Below, in pieces: positions 25,437-34,560 of a stretch of 64,000 bases of DNA. This DNA comes from Nocardia albiluteola (lineage in GTDB: Bacteria; Actinomycetota; Actinomycetes; Mycobacteriales; Mycobacteriaceae), in NCBI RefSeq assembly GCF_018860155.1, contig NZ_JAHKNI010000023.1, positions 41,999-105,998 on the forward strand, given 5' to 3'. The notes beneath the pieces were generated by a model. It saw only the letters and a list, made by a program, of their open reading frames with translations, was not told where the DNA came from and did not search any database. Position 1 is the first letter of the stretch. The number at the start of each line of letters is the position of its first letter. The translations under genes and the position numbers were made by a program.

Positions 25437-26372
25437 GTGACTACCGATAACCCCGACGATGTCGATGGGATCGACCGCGCGGAGCTGGCGCGCCGGTTCG
25501 AGGAGCATCGGCCGTATCTGCGACGGCTGGCATACAGCACGCTGGGCAGTCTCACCGATGCCGACGACGTGGTGCAGGACGCGTGGCTGCGGCTGCAGCG
25601 ATGGCACGAAAATCGTTCCCCCGGTGAGCGAATCGACAATCTGCGCGCCTGGCTGTCCACCGTGACGGGCCGGCTGGCCCTGGATCAGCTGGGTTCGGCG
25701 CGCGCCCGCCGCGAGCAGTACGTCGGCGAATGGCTGCCCGAGCCGGAGGTAACCACCATCGACGATCCCGCCGACCGCATCACCCAGGACGAGCGGGTGA
25801 CGACCGCCCTGCTGGTGGTGCTGGAATCGCTGACCCCGGCCGAACGCACGGCCTTCGTCCTGCAGGACGTCTTCGGCATGTCCGGACCCGAGGTGGCCGA
25901 GGTGGTGGGCCGCACCCCGGCGGCGGTGCGCCAGCTGGCCTCGCGCGCCCGCAAACACGTCGAGCAGGGCACCCCGCGCTTCCCGGCCAGCCACGACGAG
26001 CAGAAGAAGGTGGTCTCGGCGTTCGCGCTGGCGTGGCGCTCGGGCGACCTGAGCGCCCTGCTCGGCGTCCTGGACGAGAACGTGCTGCTCACCGCCGACG
26101 GCGGCGGCAAGGTGCCCGCCATCCGCCAGCCGGTGCGCGGCGCCGAGCTCATCGCCAAGATGTTCCTGGGCTGGTACCGCGCCGGTGCGGGCGCGTGGGG
26201 CCGCATGGTGGAGGTCAACGGCGCCCCCGGGCTGCTGGTCTTCGACGGCACGCATACCGGGGTGTTCTCGTTCACCATCGACAACGGCAGCATCACCGCG
26301 ATCAACGCCGTCCGTAATCCCGACAAGCTGCGCAATCTGCCGACCGAGGGTGAGCCGGACTGGTACCTGTGA
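25437..26372 (+). CDS. ECF41-type RNA polymerase sigma factor
   Basis: About 311 residues; starts at 25410, 25428 and 25437 are all possible. Sigma region 2 is at about 15-85 (YLRRLAYSTLGSLTDADDVVQDAWL) and region 4 at 115-165 (LTPAERTAFVLQDVFGMSG). The linker has the WLPEP motif that marks the ECF41 group. Residues 180-300 are a SnoaL-like domain with DGGGK and the terminal NPDKL motif; in this group it acts as a built-in regulator in place of an anti-sigma factor. It resembles mycobacterial SigJ. The usual partner gene (carboxymuconolactone decarboxylase, oxidoreductase or epimerase) is not adjacent. Confidence 0.92.
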   Translation: MTTDNPDDVDGIDRAELARRFEEHRPYLRRLAYSTLGSLTDADDVVQDAWLRLQRWHENRSPGERIDNLRAWLSTVTGRLALDQLGSARARREQYVGEWLPEPEVTTIDDPADRITQDERVTTALLVVLESLTPAERTAFVLQDVFGMSGPEVAEVVGRTPAAVRQLASRARKHVEQGTPRFPASHDEQKKVVSAFALAWRSGDLSALLGVLDENVLLTADGGGKVPAIRQPVRGAELIAKMFLGWYRAGAGAWGRMVEVNGAPGLLVFDGTHTGVFSFTIDNGSITAINAVRNPDKLRNLPTEGEPDWYL

Positions 26373-26396
26373 CGGCTGGGCCGGGCCCCGGCTTCC

Positions 26397-27509
26397 TCAC
26401 ACCCCGGACGGCCCGCCGATCGCGACGAGCCCGTGTGCCTGCGCGACCTCGGCCGACAACAGGTGTCCTGCATCGGCAGTCAGCCCGTGGCCCAGGCCCG
26501 GGTGGGAGCGGCACGCCGCGCGCCAGCCGTGATCGGCGATCGCGCGGACGTACGGCAGGGTGGCGTTGGTGAGCGCCACGGTCGCCGTGTGCGGCACCGC
26601 GCCGGGCATATTGGCCACACAGTAGAACAGCACGTCGGCCACGCGGAAGGTGGGGTTGTCGTGCGTGGTGGGATGCGAGCTCTGAAAGCATCCGCCCTGG
26701 TCGATGGCGATATCGACCAGCACCGAGCCGGGTCGCATCCGGGCCACCAGGCTGTCGGGCACCAGTTGCGGCGCCCGTGCGCCCGGCACCAGTACGGATC
26801 CAATCACCAGATCCGCGGCGAGCACCGCCCGTTCGACCTCGGCGGTATTGGATCCGACGGTGGTCAGCCGGCCGCCGAAGCGAGCATCGAGCTCGCGCAG
26901 CCGCACCAGATTGGTGTCGAGCACCGTGACGTGCGCACCCATCCCGACCGCGACGGCCGCGGCGTTGGAGCCCGCGACGCCGCCGCCGAGCACCACCACC
27001 TCGGCCGGGCGAACTCCCGGCACACCGCCGAGCAGCACCCCGGAGCCACCGTTCGGGGACATCAGATGATGCGCGCCGGCCTGGACGCCGAGCTTGCCCG
27101 CGACCTCGCTCATCGGCGCCAGCAGCGGCAGCGATCCGGCGGGACCGCGCACGGTCTCGTAGGCGACCGCGGTGATCCCCGAGCGCAGGACCGCCTCGGT
27201 GCACTCCCGGGAGGCGGCCAGGTGCAGAAAGGTGAACAGTACCTGTCCTGCCCGCATCCGCGAATATTCCGGTGCGATGGGCTCTTTCACCTTCAGCACC
27301 AGTTCGCCCTCGCGCCAGGCCTCGTCGGCCGAGGGCACGATCCGTGCACCGGCGGCGAGATATTCGGCGTCCGGGAATCCGGATCCCTCCCCCGCGCCGG
27401 TCTCGACGAGCACCTTGTGCCCGTACCTGTTCAGCTCGCCCGCACCCGCCGGAGTCAGTGCGACCCGGCGCTCCTGCGGTTTGATCTCGCGCGGCACCCC
27501 GATTCTCAT
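26397..27509 (-). CDS. ald: alanine dehydrogenase
   Basis: 370 residues from the ATG at 27509. Diagnostic motifs: MRIGVPREIKPQERRVALTP at the N-terminus, the catalytic Lys/His region VLKVKEPIAPEY and FTFLHLAA, the NAD Rossmann loop VVLGGGVAGSNAA and the DNPTFRVADVLFYCVANMPG segment. It interconverts alanine and pyruvate with NAD, assimilating ammonium and recycling NADH at low oxygen. It is convergent with the sigma factor gene, with a gap of only 24 bases. Confidence 0.96.
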   Translation of the reverse strand: MRIGVPREIKPQERRVALTPAGAGELNRYGHKVLVETGAGEGSGFPDAEYLAAGARIVPSADEAWREGELVLKVKEPIAPEYSRMRAGQVLFTFLHLAASRECTEAVLRSGITAVAYETVRGPAGSLPLLAPMSEVAGKLGVQAGAHHLMSPNGGSGVLLGGVPGVRPAEVVVLGGGVAGSNAAAVAVGMGAHVTVLDTNLVRLRELDARFGGRLTTVGSNTAEVERAVLAADLVIGSVLVPGARAPQLVPDSLVARMRPGSVLVDIAIDQGGCFQSSHPTTHDNPTFRVADVLFYCVANMPGAVPHTATVALTNATLPYVRAIADHGWRAACRSHPGLGHGLTADAGHLLSAEVAQAHGLVAIGGPSGV

Positions 27510-27671
27510 ACCGCCATCGTCGTCCACCACCCACCCACACGCCACGATCCACGCCCGCGATTCGCAGATTGGCTACCAGAAGGCAACTGCGCGACCGCAT
27601 CCTCACCACAGTGGACAGCTTCCCGAGGCGTCCGTACGGCGTACGACCGGGGCGCGGGTAGGTTGACGATC

Positions 27672-28187
27672 ATGATGATCCAACTGGGTGAGCACAGTCC
27701 GCAGGTCGACGAGTCGGCGTGGATCGCGCCGAACGCGACGGTGATCGGGCGGGTGCGCCTCGGTGAGCAGGTCGGCATCTGGTACTCGGCGGTGCTGCGC
27801 GGCGACCTGGAGGACATCACGATCGGCGCGCGGACCAACATTCAAGACGGCTGCGTACTGCACGCCGACCCCGGCTTCCCGCTCACGGTCGGTGCCGGAG
27901 CCTCGGTGGGGCACAACGCGATCCTGCACGGCTGCACGGTCGGCGACGACGTGCTCGTCGGTATGGGCGCCACCGTCCTGAACGGCGCGGTGATCGGCGC
28001 CGGCAGCCTGATCGCGGCCAACGCCCTGATCCCCGAGAACGCCCAGATTCCGCCTGGCTCGCTGGTCGCCGGCGTGCCCGGCAAGGTCCGGCGCGAGCTG
28101 GGCGAGGCCGAGCTGGACCGGATTCGCCTCAATGCCGCGGTCTATCTGAACAATCTGGCCGTGCACCGCGACGGCATCCTGATGTGA
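27672..28187 (+). CDS. gamma carbonic anhydrase family protein
   Basis: 171 residues from the ATG at 27672. It is a left-handed beta helix of hexapeptide repeats, with the Zn ligands His in VLHAD, GHNAILHG, and the conserved SAVLRGDLEDITIGARTNIQ. The family (YrdA/CaiE/Cam-like) includes true carbonic anhydrases and proteins without activity, so the reaction is uncertain. A GTG/ATG cluster at 27672-27677 gives two adjacent start choices. Confidence 0.92.
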   Translation: MMIQLGEHSPQVDESAWIAPNATVIGRVRLGEQVGIWYSAVLRGDLEDITIGARTNIQDGCVLHADPGFPLTVGAGASVGHNAILHGCTVGDDVLVGMGATVLNGAVIGAGSLIAANALIPENAQIPPGSLVAGVPGKVRRELGEAELDRIRLNAAVYLNNLAVHRDGILM

Positions 28188-28339
28188 CACATCACACACA
28201 CGCCGGGACCGCGCAGAGAACTCTTGCTAGCATCGTCCCAGCGTGCCCGTGGTCCGGCCCGCGGAGCCGAGTCGGCAGGCGGGACACGGCAATTCCGTTC
28301 CGGGGGCGGCACGCGAGTGTTGGGCAAGGAGGTTTCACG

Positions 28340-28519
28340 GTGTCGTACGAGCAGAACGGTATGCACCGACCCACGGGGCGAATCAGTGTGGCCGATATTG
28401 CCGCACAACCGGGGGGCATCGAGGCGCTGCAGCGCCGTGTTCACGAATTGCGCTCCAGTGGAATAGATTTCGCTGCCAATGCGATCGAGCGAGAGATGGC
28501 GGCGCTGAACCTGCGCTGA
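28340..28519 (+). CDS. 59-residue protein of unknown function
   Basis: A GTG at 28340 with an excellent AGGAGG box 7 bases upstream. The product ends in helical sequence (EALQRRVHELRSSG, FAANAIEREMAALNLR) and has no cysteine or signal. I do not recognise it. The strong ribosome site argues that it is expressed. It lies between the carbonic anhydrase-like and TetR genes, all on the same strand. Confidence 0.6.
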   Translation: MSYEQNGMHRPTGRISVADIAAQPGGIEALQRRVHELRSSGIDFAANAIEREMAALNLR

Positions 28520-28626
28520 GTGGGCGGGACGGTCGCCGCGGCGGTGCGCGGCCGGTGAGACAATGACTCTCCATCCGTTCCGCCGTCCCCCATCGAACGC
28601 AGCCCCACCGATCGACTGGAGTCCCG

Positions 28627-29247
28627 ATGCCGTCTGTACCCCCCATCCTGGCGCGGATCCTGGAGAAGCCGCGGGCCGACGGCGAGCAGCTGCTCGAGAG
28701 CGCCCTGTCCGCATTCCTGGACTTCGGCATCAAACGCACCAGCATGGGCGAGATCGCCCGGCGCGCGGGCATCAGCCCGGCCACCCTGTACCGGCGCTTC
28801 GAGTCGAAGAACGAGCTGGTCGAGGCGGTCGGCGTGCGGGAGGCTCAGCAGTTCATCGCCGATATCGACCGGCGGGTACAGGACATCGCCGACAACGAGG
28901 ATCAGCTGGTCGAGATTTTCGTCGTCTTCATCACCGCGCTGGCGCGCAACGAGCTGTTGCAGCGGCTGCTGCGCACCGAACCCGAGCTGATCCTGCCGCG
29001 GCTGACCATCGAGGCGGGGCCGGTGCTGGCGGTCGGTCGCGCCTATCTGGCCGACAAGCTGCGCGGCCTGCAGAAGGTCAACGACGAGTTGGACTTCGAC
29101 GCCGACCTGGTCGCGGAGGTCATGGCGCGGCTGGCGCAATCCCTGGCGCTGACCCCCGACGGCCTGATCCCACTCGGCGACGAGCACGCCGCGCGCGAAT
29201 TCGCCCGCAGCACACTGCTACCAATGCTGGGCGGGCACCGGCGCTAG
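28627..29247 (+). CDS. TetR family transcriptional regulator
   Basis: 206 residues. The HTH is at about 25-70 (AFLDFGIKRTSMGEIARRAG, ISPATLYRRFESKNEL). The C-terminal ligand-binding domain is helical and unique. The stop overlaps the end of the convergent methyltransferase gene by 4 bases. Its operator is not evident in the 100 bases upstream. Confidence 0.92.
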   Translation: MPSVPPILARILEKPRADGEQLLESALSAFLDFGIKRTSMGEIARRAGISPATLYRRFESKNELVEAVGVREAQQFIADIDRRVQDIADNEDQLVEIFVVFITALARNELLQRLLRTEPELILPRLTIEAGPVLAVGRAYLADKLRGLQKVNDELDFDADLVAEVMARLAQSLALTPDGLIPLGDEHAAREFARSTLLPMLGGHRR

Positions 29248-30986
29248 GGCGCCGGCAGGTCCGCGCCGACGCCGAATGCCGCATTCACCCGCTCGTCGAG
29301 GACCCGCGGGTCCGGATCGACACCGGCGTCCACGCAGGCGCGCACCCACGCCGCCAAGGCGACCGCGGACGAGGACGAAGGATCCGGAACCGGTAGCCGC
29401 GCAACGTATTGCGTGATCCACCGCCGCCGCCCCGCATAGAGCCGGTTGCCGCACACCGCGTCGTAGAAGCGCAGCCCCAGCGCCGAATTCGCCACCCCCA
29501 TCAGCAGATAGGCGAGCGCATCGCTGCCGATGTCGGGAAGCGACATCCAATAGCAGTCGCCATTGACGATCGCTCCGCTCCGATCCAGCGCAAAGCGCGG
29601 CGCGACACTGATATCGGGAAAGACCAGCTTGGGATGCCGCCACAGATGCGGTCGCTGCGGCACCCAGATCTCGAACCATTCCCGCCCGCCCGTGGTCACG
29701 TAGTCGCGGGCGGCCAGCACGTCCTTGTGCTCGGCGAGATAGGCTGCGGCCGCGGGGAATTCGGCCAGGTCCACCGGGGTGCGGCGCTGCCGGTTCACGT
29801 CGTAGGGGTACAGCACCCGGGTCGGATGCGCCCGCGTGATCCGCCACGGCGCGAGGTCGTGGTGGGTCAGCAGATCGAACAGCAGCTCCGATTCCGGCCG
29901 CGGCCGCCGCCGCTCCCAGTCGTCGGAGATGAACACCCGGTCCGCGGTCGTCTTGATGCCCACGCGGATTCGCGCCACCTCGCCGAACGTCCGCCAGGTG
30001 CCCGCGCGAACCTGGCGCAGCCAGGCGTCGATCCCGGGCCGGGACATCCGCCACGGAGTCGCGGGATCCACCACCGATTCGCCGCCCGGCACGGAACCCC
30101 CCGCGTCACCGGAAGATCCGCCCGGCCCGGGGAACTCACCGGGGTCGAGCAGGCCCGTCTCGATCACGATGTGGCGGCCGTCGTGCCGCACCGAGCAGTC
30201 CCGCGCCGCCGACAGCGCCGCGAAAAGATCCGTCCCGCAGCCGGGTTCGCCGTCGGCCTCGTAGGCGGAGACGTAGCGACAGGGGACGCGCAGCGGGGCC
30301 CGCACCGCGACGGTGACCGCGGGCAGCACCGCCGCCTCGAACAGCTTGGTGTCACCGAGATCGTAGAGTTCGACCGGGGCCAGCTCGGCGCGCAGCAGGG
30401 CGCGCAGATTGGCACCCGCCCTCGTGGTCAGAAAGCGGTTGGCACACAACAGGCCCAGTACGCCGCCCGGCCGCAGCAGCCGGGGAACACTGGCCACGAA
30501 GGGGTGGGTCAGGTCGATCCGCCCCCGCAGGCCGAACCGGGTGCTGAGCATCCGGGCGGTCGCCGCGCCCAGCTGCTGGGTACGGACATAGGGCGGATTG
30601 GTGATGACCGCATCGAAGGAGTGCTTCTCCAGTTCCGATGCCGCATAGAGGAAGTCTCCGACGCGCCAGTCGACGGACAGCCCGGCCGAGCGCTCGCGCG
30701 CCACGGCCACCGCCTCGGGATCGAGGTCGTATCCGGTCAGGCACAGCGCAATCCCGGGAAATCGCTGCGCGGCGGCCCGATGCACCGCCAGCAGCAGTTC
30801 ACCGTCGCCACACGCGGGATCCAGGATCCGCAGCCGTCCGTGCGGCACAACGTGTTCCAGCATCCGCTCGGCGAGGAACTCGGCGAGCCGGACCGGGGTG
30901 TAATGCCTGCCGTGCCGCTTGCGCACCCCTGCCCCGGCGGCCGCACTCACCCGCCGGTCCGCCGCGCGCCCGCCCCGGCCGTCCAT
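29244..30986 (-). CDS. N6-adenine DNA methyltransferase, orphan
   Basis: 580 residues. A class I adenine methyltransferase with the SAM motif ILDPACGDGELL (about 54-65) and the catalytic NPPY at 130-133. The C-terminal half (from about 310) looks like a target-recognition domain of the TaqI/Eco57I type (FGEVARIRVGIKTTADRVF). There is no N-terminal nuclease domain, and no separate restriction gene adjacent. It may be an orphan regulator or a defence methyltransferase whose nuclease is elsewhere or lost. The start could also be a few codons later. Confidence 0.88.
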   Translation of the reverse strand: MDGRGGRAADRRVSAAAGAGVRKRHGRHYTPVRLAEFLAERMLEHVVPHGRLRILDPACGDGELLLAVHRAAAQRFPGIALCLTGYDLDPEAVAVARERSAGLSVDWRVGDFLYAASELEKHSFDAVITNPPYVRTQQLGAATARMLSTRFGLRGRIDLTHPFVASVPRLLRPGGVLGLLCANRFLTTRAGANLRALLRAELAPVELYDLGDTKLFEAAVLPAVTVAVRAPLRVPCRYVSAYEADGEPGCGTDLFAALSAARDCSVRHDGRHIVIETGLLDPGEFPGPGGSSGDAGGSVPGGESVVDPATPWRMSRPGIDAWLRQVRAGTWRTFGEVARIRVGIKTTADRVFISDDWERRRPRPESELLFDLLTHHDLAPWRITRAHPTRVLYPYDVNRQRRTPVDLAEFPAAAAYLAEHKDVLAARDYVTTGGREWFEIWVPQRPHLWRHPKLVFPDISVAPRFALDRSGAIVNGDCYWMSLPDIGSDALAYLLMGVANSALGLRFYDAVCGNRLYAGRRRWITQYVARLPVPDPSSSSAVALAAWVRACVDAGVDPDPRVLDERVNAAFGVGADLPAP

Positions 30987-31112
30987 ACCGGCACATTCTG
31001 CCCGGGACAGCCCGCGAAGTCCGGGTGACGAGCCGATACGCTGCCGAGTGGAGCCACAGATGCTGGCACGTCAGCCGAAAGCGAGCCCGAATTGCCGCCG
31101 CCCACCGACCGG

Positions 31113-32018
31113 ATGAGGTTCGTCGTCACGATCGCGCCGCCGGCGTCGTACCGGTACCGGGAGGCATTTCGCGAGGTGGCTGAGACCGTTCATGCCGCGC
31201 TGCTGCGCCTGGGCCACGTCAGCATCCTGTCCGACGACCTGCGAATCCCCAACCGGCGGCACATCGTATTCGGCAGCAACACGCTGTCGTGGTGGGACCT
31301 GGAGGTTCCGGACGACGCCATTCTCTACAACCTCGAGCAGATCGTGCCGGGATCGAAGTGGGCGCAGGACGAATTGCTGGCGCTGTTCCGCCGCCACACC
31401 GTCTGGGATTACAGCCGGTACAACGTCGCGGCGCTCGCGGCGGCGGGCGTGCGGAACGTCCAGCATGTGCCGATCGGCAGCGTGCCGGAGTTGGAGCGAA
31501 TCCCGGCGGCCCCGGTGCAGGACATCGATGTGCTGTTCGTCGGCGAGCCCAACGACAGACGGCGCGCGCCGATCGAGCGACTGCGCGAGGCCGGGGTAAA
31601 CGCCCGGGCGGTCAGCAACGTCTACGGCGCATCCCGCGACGCGCTGTACGCGCGGGCGAAAATAGTCCTGAACATCCACTACGACCTGCGGGTCTTCGAA
31701 ATCGTCCGGGTCTCGTACCTGCTGGCCAACGGCATCTTCGTGGTGTCCGAGGACTGCGTGAACGACGACGAGACCACGGAATTCTCCGATGCGGTCGTCT
31801 TCACCGGATACGACCGGATCGTCGAGACCTGTCTGCGCTATCTCGCCGATCCCACGGCGCGAGCCGTCCGTGGCGCCGCGGGCCGGGAGATCATGCGGCG
31901 CAGGCCGGCCGCGCGGTACCTGCACGACGCCGTCCTGGGGCTCCGCGCCGCACCGGACGGCCCTCGCCTCGACCGGGCCGTCGACCCGGCCGAGGCGCCA
32001 CGGCTCAGCCGAGGCTGA
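31113..32018 (+). CDS. glycosyltransferase-like protein
   Basis: 301 residues from the ATG at 31113. The pattern of alternating helices and strands (YNLEQIVPGSKW, IDVLFVGEPNDRR, YARAKIVLNIHYDLRVFE, ANGIFVVSEDC) matches the C-terminal half of GT-B glycosyltransferases, with the conserved Glu in VFEIVRVSYLLANG. The acceptor is unknown. It is divergent from the methyltransferase gene and convergent with the second porin gene. Confidence 0.75.
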   Translation: MRFVVTIAPPASYRYREAFREVAETVHAALLRLGHVSILSDDLRIPNRRHIVFGSNTLSWWDLEVPDDAILYNLEQIVPGSKWAQDELLALFRRHTVWDYSRYNVAALAAAGVRNVQHVPIGSVPELERIPAAPVQDIDVLFVGEPNDRRRAPIERLREAGVNARAVSNVYGASRDALYARAKIVLNIHYDLRVFEIVRVSYLLANGIFVVSEDCVNDDETTEFSDAVVFTGYDRIVETCLRYLADPTARAVRGAAGREIMRRRPAARYLHDAVLGLRAAPDGPRLDRAVDPAEAPRLSRG

Positions 32019-32877
32019 AGGGCTTGCCCCAGAGCGTCTGCGTGGAGTCCATGACGTTGTCCTGGATGACGATCGTGGTGTACGAGCGGGCCTCGGCGTA
32101 TCCGGCGCAGCCATCGATCGAGATCGTGTGGTCGACAAACTGATTGGTGCCGGAGGTCCCGGTGAAGTTGTAGACCTGGATCTGCTTGGTGGCCACCTGG
32201 CCCGGCTTGAGCGTGATCGACATCGACGGGTCCATGTACGGCGTCGGGGTCGAACCATTGAAGGTCACACCGCTGTACCCGGTGCCGACCGTCAGTCCGC
32301 CACCACCGCCGCCGCCGCCCCCACCGCCGTTGCCGTTGCCACCCCCGCCTCCGCCGCCCCCACCGCCGTTGCCGTTGCCGGCGGCGTCGTTGCCGCCGCC
32401 CTGATCCCCGCCGCCGTCGCCGTTGCCGTTCTGCGAGTTGTTGTTCTGCCCGGAGGAATCCCCGCTGGCGTTGGCGTGCACGCCGGACCCGAGATCGATC
32501 TGGCAACCGACGAGGTAGCCGGTCTCGATGTGCCCGCCGGTGACCTTGATGTTCGCCGGCGCCTTGGCATTCACCGTCGACACCGCCGAGACCCACGCAT
32601 TGCGCGAGAGCGGGCTCGCGGCCATCGATCCGGAGATCGTCGCGCTCTCCCCGGTTCGGTCGACGTGCACCTGCACCCCGTCGTGGGTGGTGTACCCGGC
32701 ATGGCCGTCGGGCAGCGGCACGCGCGTGTCCGCGTCGGCCGTCCCCGCGACGAGCAGCAGCGGCACGCACGCGCCCGCCACGATCGCACTCCCCAGCGCA
32801 CCTCGCACGGCACGGTTCCTCTCCTGCGGGCCGAAAATCTTTGCGGCGCCGGCGTTCATAGCAAATCTCGTCCCCAT
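32005..32877 (-). CDS. MspA family porin with poly-glycine insert
   Basis: 290 residues. The signal peptide is at about 25-50 (SAIVAGACVPLLLVAGTADA). The mature beta domain matches MspA-like porins (DTRVPLPDGHAGYTT, TGYLVGCQIDLGSGV, ISIDGCAGYAEARSYTT, TLWGKPFSLG). Residues about 139-194 are an Asn/Gly-rich insert with two runs of ten or more glycines, absent in the paralogue beside it. The insert falls where MspA has the loop that lines its pore constriction. The start lies 5 bases after the stop of the upstream porin gene, so the two are an operon. MspA porins let small solutes cross the mycolate outer membrane. Confidence 0.9.
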   Translation of the reverse strand: MGTRFAMNAGAAKIFGPQERNRAVRGALGSAIVAGACVPLLLVAGTADADTRVPLPDGHAGYTTHDGVQVHVDRTGESATISGSMAASPLSRNAWVSAVSTVNAKAPANIKVTGGHIETGYLVGCQIDLGSGVHANASGDSSGQNNNSQNGNGDGGGDQGGGNDAAGNGNGGGGGGGGGGNGNGGGGGGGGGGGLTVGTGYSGVTFNGSTPTPYMDPSMSITLKPGQVATKQIQVYNFTGTSGTNQFVDHTISIDGCAGYAEARSYTTIVIQDNVMDSTQTLWGKPFSLG

Positions 32878-32882
32878 CGCGA

Positions 32883-33488
32883 TCACCCGATACTGAACGG
32901 CTGGCCGTAGAGGGTCACCTCGGCGGTGCCGCGGTCGTTGGTGACGGTCAGCGTGCTGTACGCACGTGCCTGCGCATATCCCGCACACCCGCCGACCTGC
33001 ACGCCGCGGTCGTGATATTCGACGCCGATCGCGCCCGCCTTGGGGTCGATCTTCTTGGTGTCGAACTTGACCTGTGCCACGGCGCCGGGCACCAGGTTGA
33101 TGCTGGGCACGATCTCCGGCGTCGCGCTGCTGGGGCTCACATACATATCGCCGCCGAGCGAGAGCCCGCCGGACAGGTCGACCTGGCAGCCCACCAGATA
33201 TCCGGTGACCAGCTGACCGCCGGTGGCACCCGGAACAGTGGCGAAGACGGTGGCGGACATGCTGGCGGTGCGCGAGAGTCCGTTGAAGGCGATCGATGGG
33301 GAGATGACGGCCTGTTCGCCGGTGCGGCTGAAATCGACCCGAATGCCGGTCGCGGTCGTCAGGGCTTGTCTGCCGTTGGGTAGCGGTACCACGGTATCCG
33401 CATGCGCTGCGCCACATCCGAGCAGCACGACGGCCAGCCCCGCCCCTCCGCGCGTGAGCCAACGACCGGCTCCGGTAACCAGATTCAT
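32883..33488 (-). CDS. MspA family porin
   Basis: 201 residues with a signal peptide (GLAVVLLGCGAAHADTV) and the same core motifs as its neighbour (VPLPNGRQALTT, TGYLVGCQVDLSGGLSLGG, GCAGYAQARAYSTLTV, TLYGQPFSIG). It is the first gene of the two-porin operon. Three cysteines recur in both paralogues (GCQVD and GCAGY) and could form a disulfide; MspA itself lacks them, as far as I recall. Confidence 0.92.
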   Translation of the reverse strand: MNLVTGAGRWLTRGGAGLAVVLLGCGAAHADTVVPLPNGRQALTTATGIRVDFSRTGEQAVISPSIAFNGLSRTASMSATVFATVPGATGGQLVTGYLVGCQVDLSGGLSLGGDMYVSPSSATPEIVPSINLVPGAVAQVKFDTKKIDPKAGAIGVEYHDRGVQVGGCAGYAQARAYSTLTVTNDRGTAEVTLYGQPFSIG

Positions 33489-33713
33489 ATTTCCTTCATC
33501 AGTCGGACGACTGGCAAAAATCCATATGCCAGGGCAAACGCAGCCTACGCTTGTTGATCTAGGTAAGCATCAGCTGTGAATCAGCCGGGAATTCGCGGTG
33601 AGCGGGGTCGGATCGATGGCTTTCCGGAACAGGATGCCAGGTCATAGCCGTGTACAGAATTGACCGGAGAGTACTCCGTTCCAACCGGTGAGAATAGCCG
33701 ACCCTCCGGTCCG

Positions 33714-34520
33714 CTATTCGGCGAGAAATGCGCGCGCGGCCGCGATCTGCCCGCCGCGCGCCATCATGATTTCCACGATGCCGCGGCGCGCCTGGCCCGC
33801 CTCCACCGAGATTGTCACGTAGCGCCCGGCGACAAGGGTCTTGCCGGCCTCGGCCCCGGCGGCCCGCGCGACGAACTCCTCCGCGTCCACCACCGTTCCC
33901 GCGGGCCATTCCAGCACCGCCCCCGGCGCCAGCGCCGCGCGCACGGCCCGGGCATTGCCGCGCGCGGCCTGCTGCAGCAGCTCGGTCGCCTTCCGCCGCC
34001 CCGCCGGGCCGACCCGCACGAATCCGCGCGCGAAACCCAGGGCGCCGCCCACTCCCTGATTGCCCAGCAGCTGCGGGGTCAGCTTCGCCCCCGCGGCCAA
34101 TCCCCGCGGGCCGGCGCCGAGCAGCTGCGCGATCATCGTCGGAAGCTCCCAATGCGCGTGCAACGTAACGATTTTCAGCTCGCCCCCCACCCGCTCGACG
34201 TCGTACCGCAGATGCATCGGCACCCGCAGCGTGACGCCGGTGGACATGGTGGTCTCGATATCCAGATCCCGGTAGACGGTCATCCCGCACACCACATCGT
34301 TCTCGACGAAGAATGCGATGCCGTTGGGCCCGATGAACGTGTCGTAGAAGCGCTCGATCGCCGCCCGCCCGGTATGCGGGCGCGATCCGACCGGATCCTC
34401 GACAGTGGCGCCGGGCGCGAACAATCCCACCCAGGCGGCGCGGTCGTGTGCGGCCACGGCCCGAGGCGACGCCTCGACGGTGGCCAGGAGTTCGGCGGCG
34501 GATGCGTTGGCGGACATCAT
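33714..34520 (-). CDS. tandem NTF2-fold (SnoaL/ketosteroid isomerase-like) protein
   Basis: 268 residues. Residues 8-125 are one SnoaL-like domain (WVGLFAPGATVEDPVGS, AAIERFYDTFIGPNG) with the acidic loop seen in ketosteroid isomerases. From about 165 a second, shorter NTF2-like domain follows (LLQQAARGNARAVRAALAPG). A KstR-like operator lies 40 bases upstream, which points to steroid or cholesterol catabolism. The reaction itself is not shown. It is divergent from the SanA-like gene. Confidence 0.78.
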   Translation of the reverse strand: MMSANASAAELLATVEASPRAVAAHDRAAWVGLFAPGATVEDPVGSRPHTGRAAIERFYDTFIGPNGIAFFVENDVVCGMTVYRDLDIETTMSTGVTLRVPMHLRYDVERVGGELKIVTLHAHWELPTMIAQLLGAGPRGLAAGAKLTPQLLGNQGVGGALGFARGFVRVGPAGRRKATELLQQAARGNARAVRAALAPGAVLEWPAGTVVDAEEFVARAAGAEAGKTLVAGRYVTISVEAGQARRGIVEIMMARGGQIAAARAFLAE

Positions 34521-34560
34521 TTCCCTTCGTGACGTGGGGCGACAGGCCCACGAACCAACC

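Noticed and set aside
23693..25660. A 655-codon open frame on the minus strand across cobD and the repeat array
   Set aside because: It is out of frame with the clear CobD protein and its repeats come from the 14-bp array, so it is not a gene.
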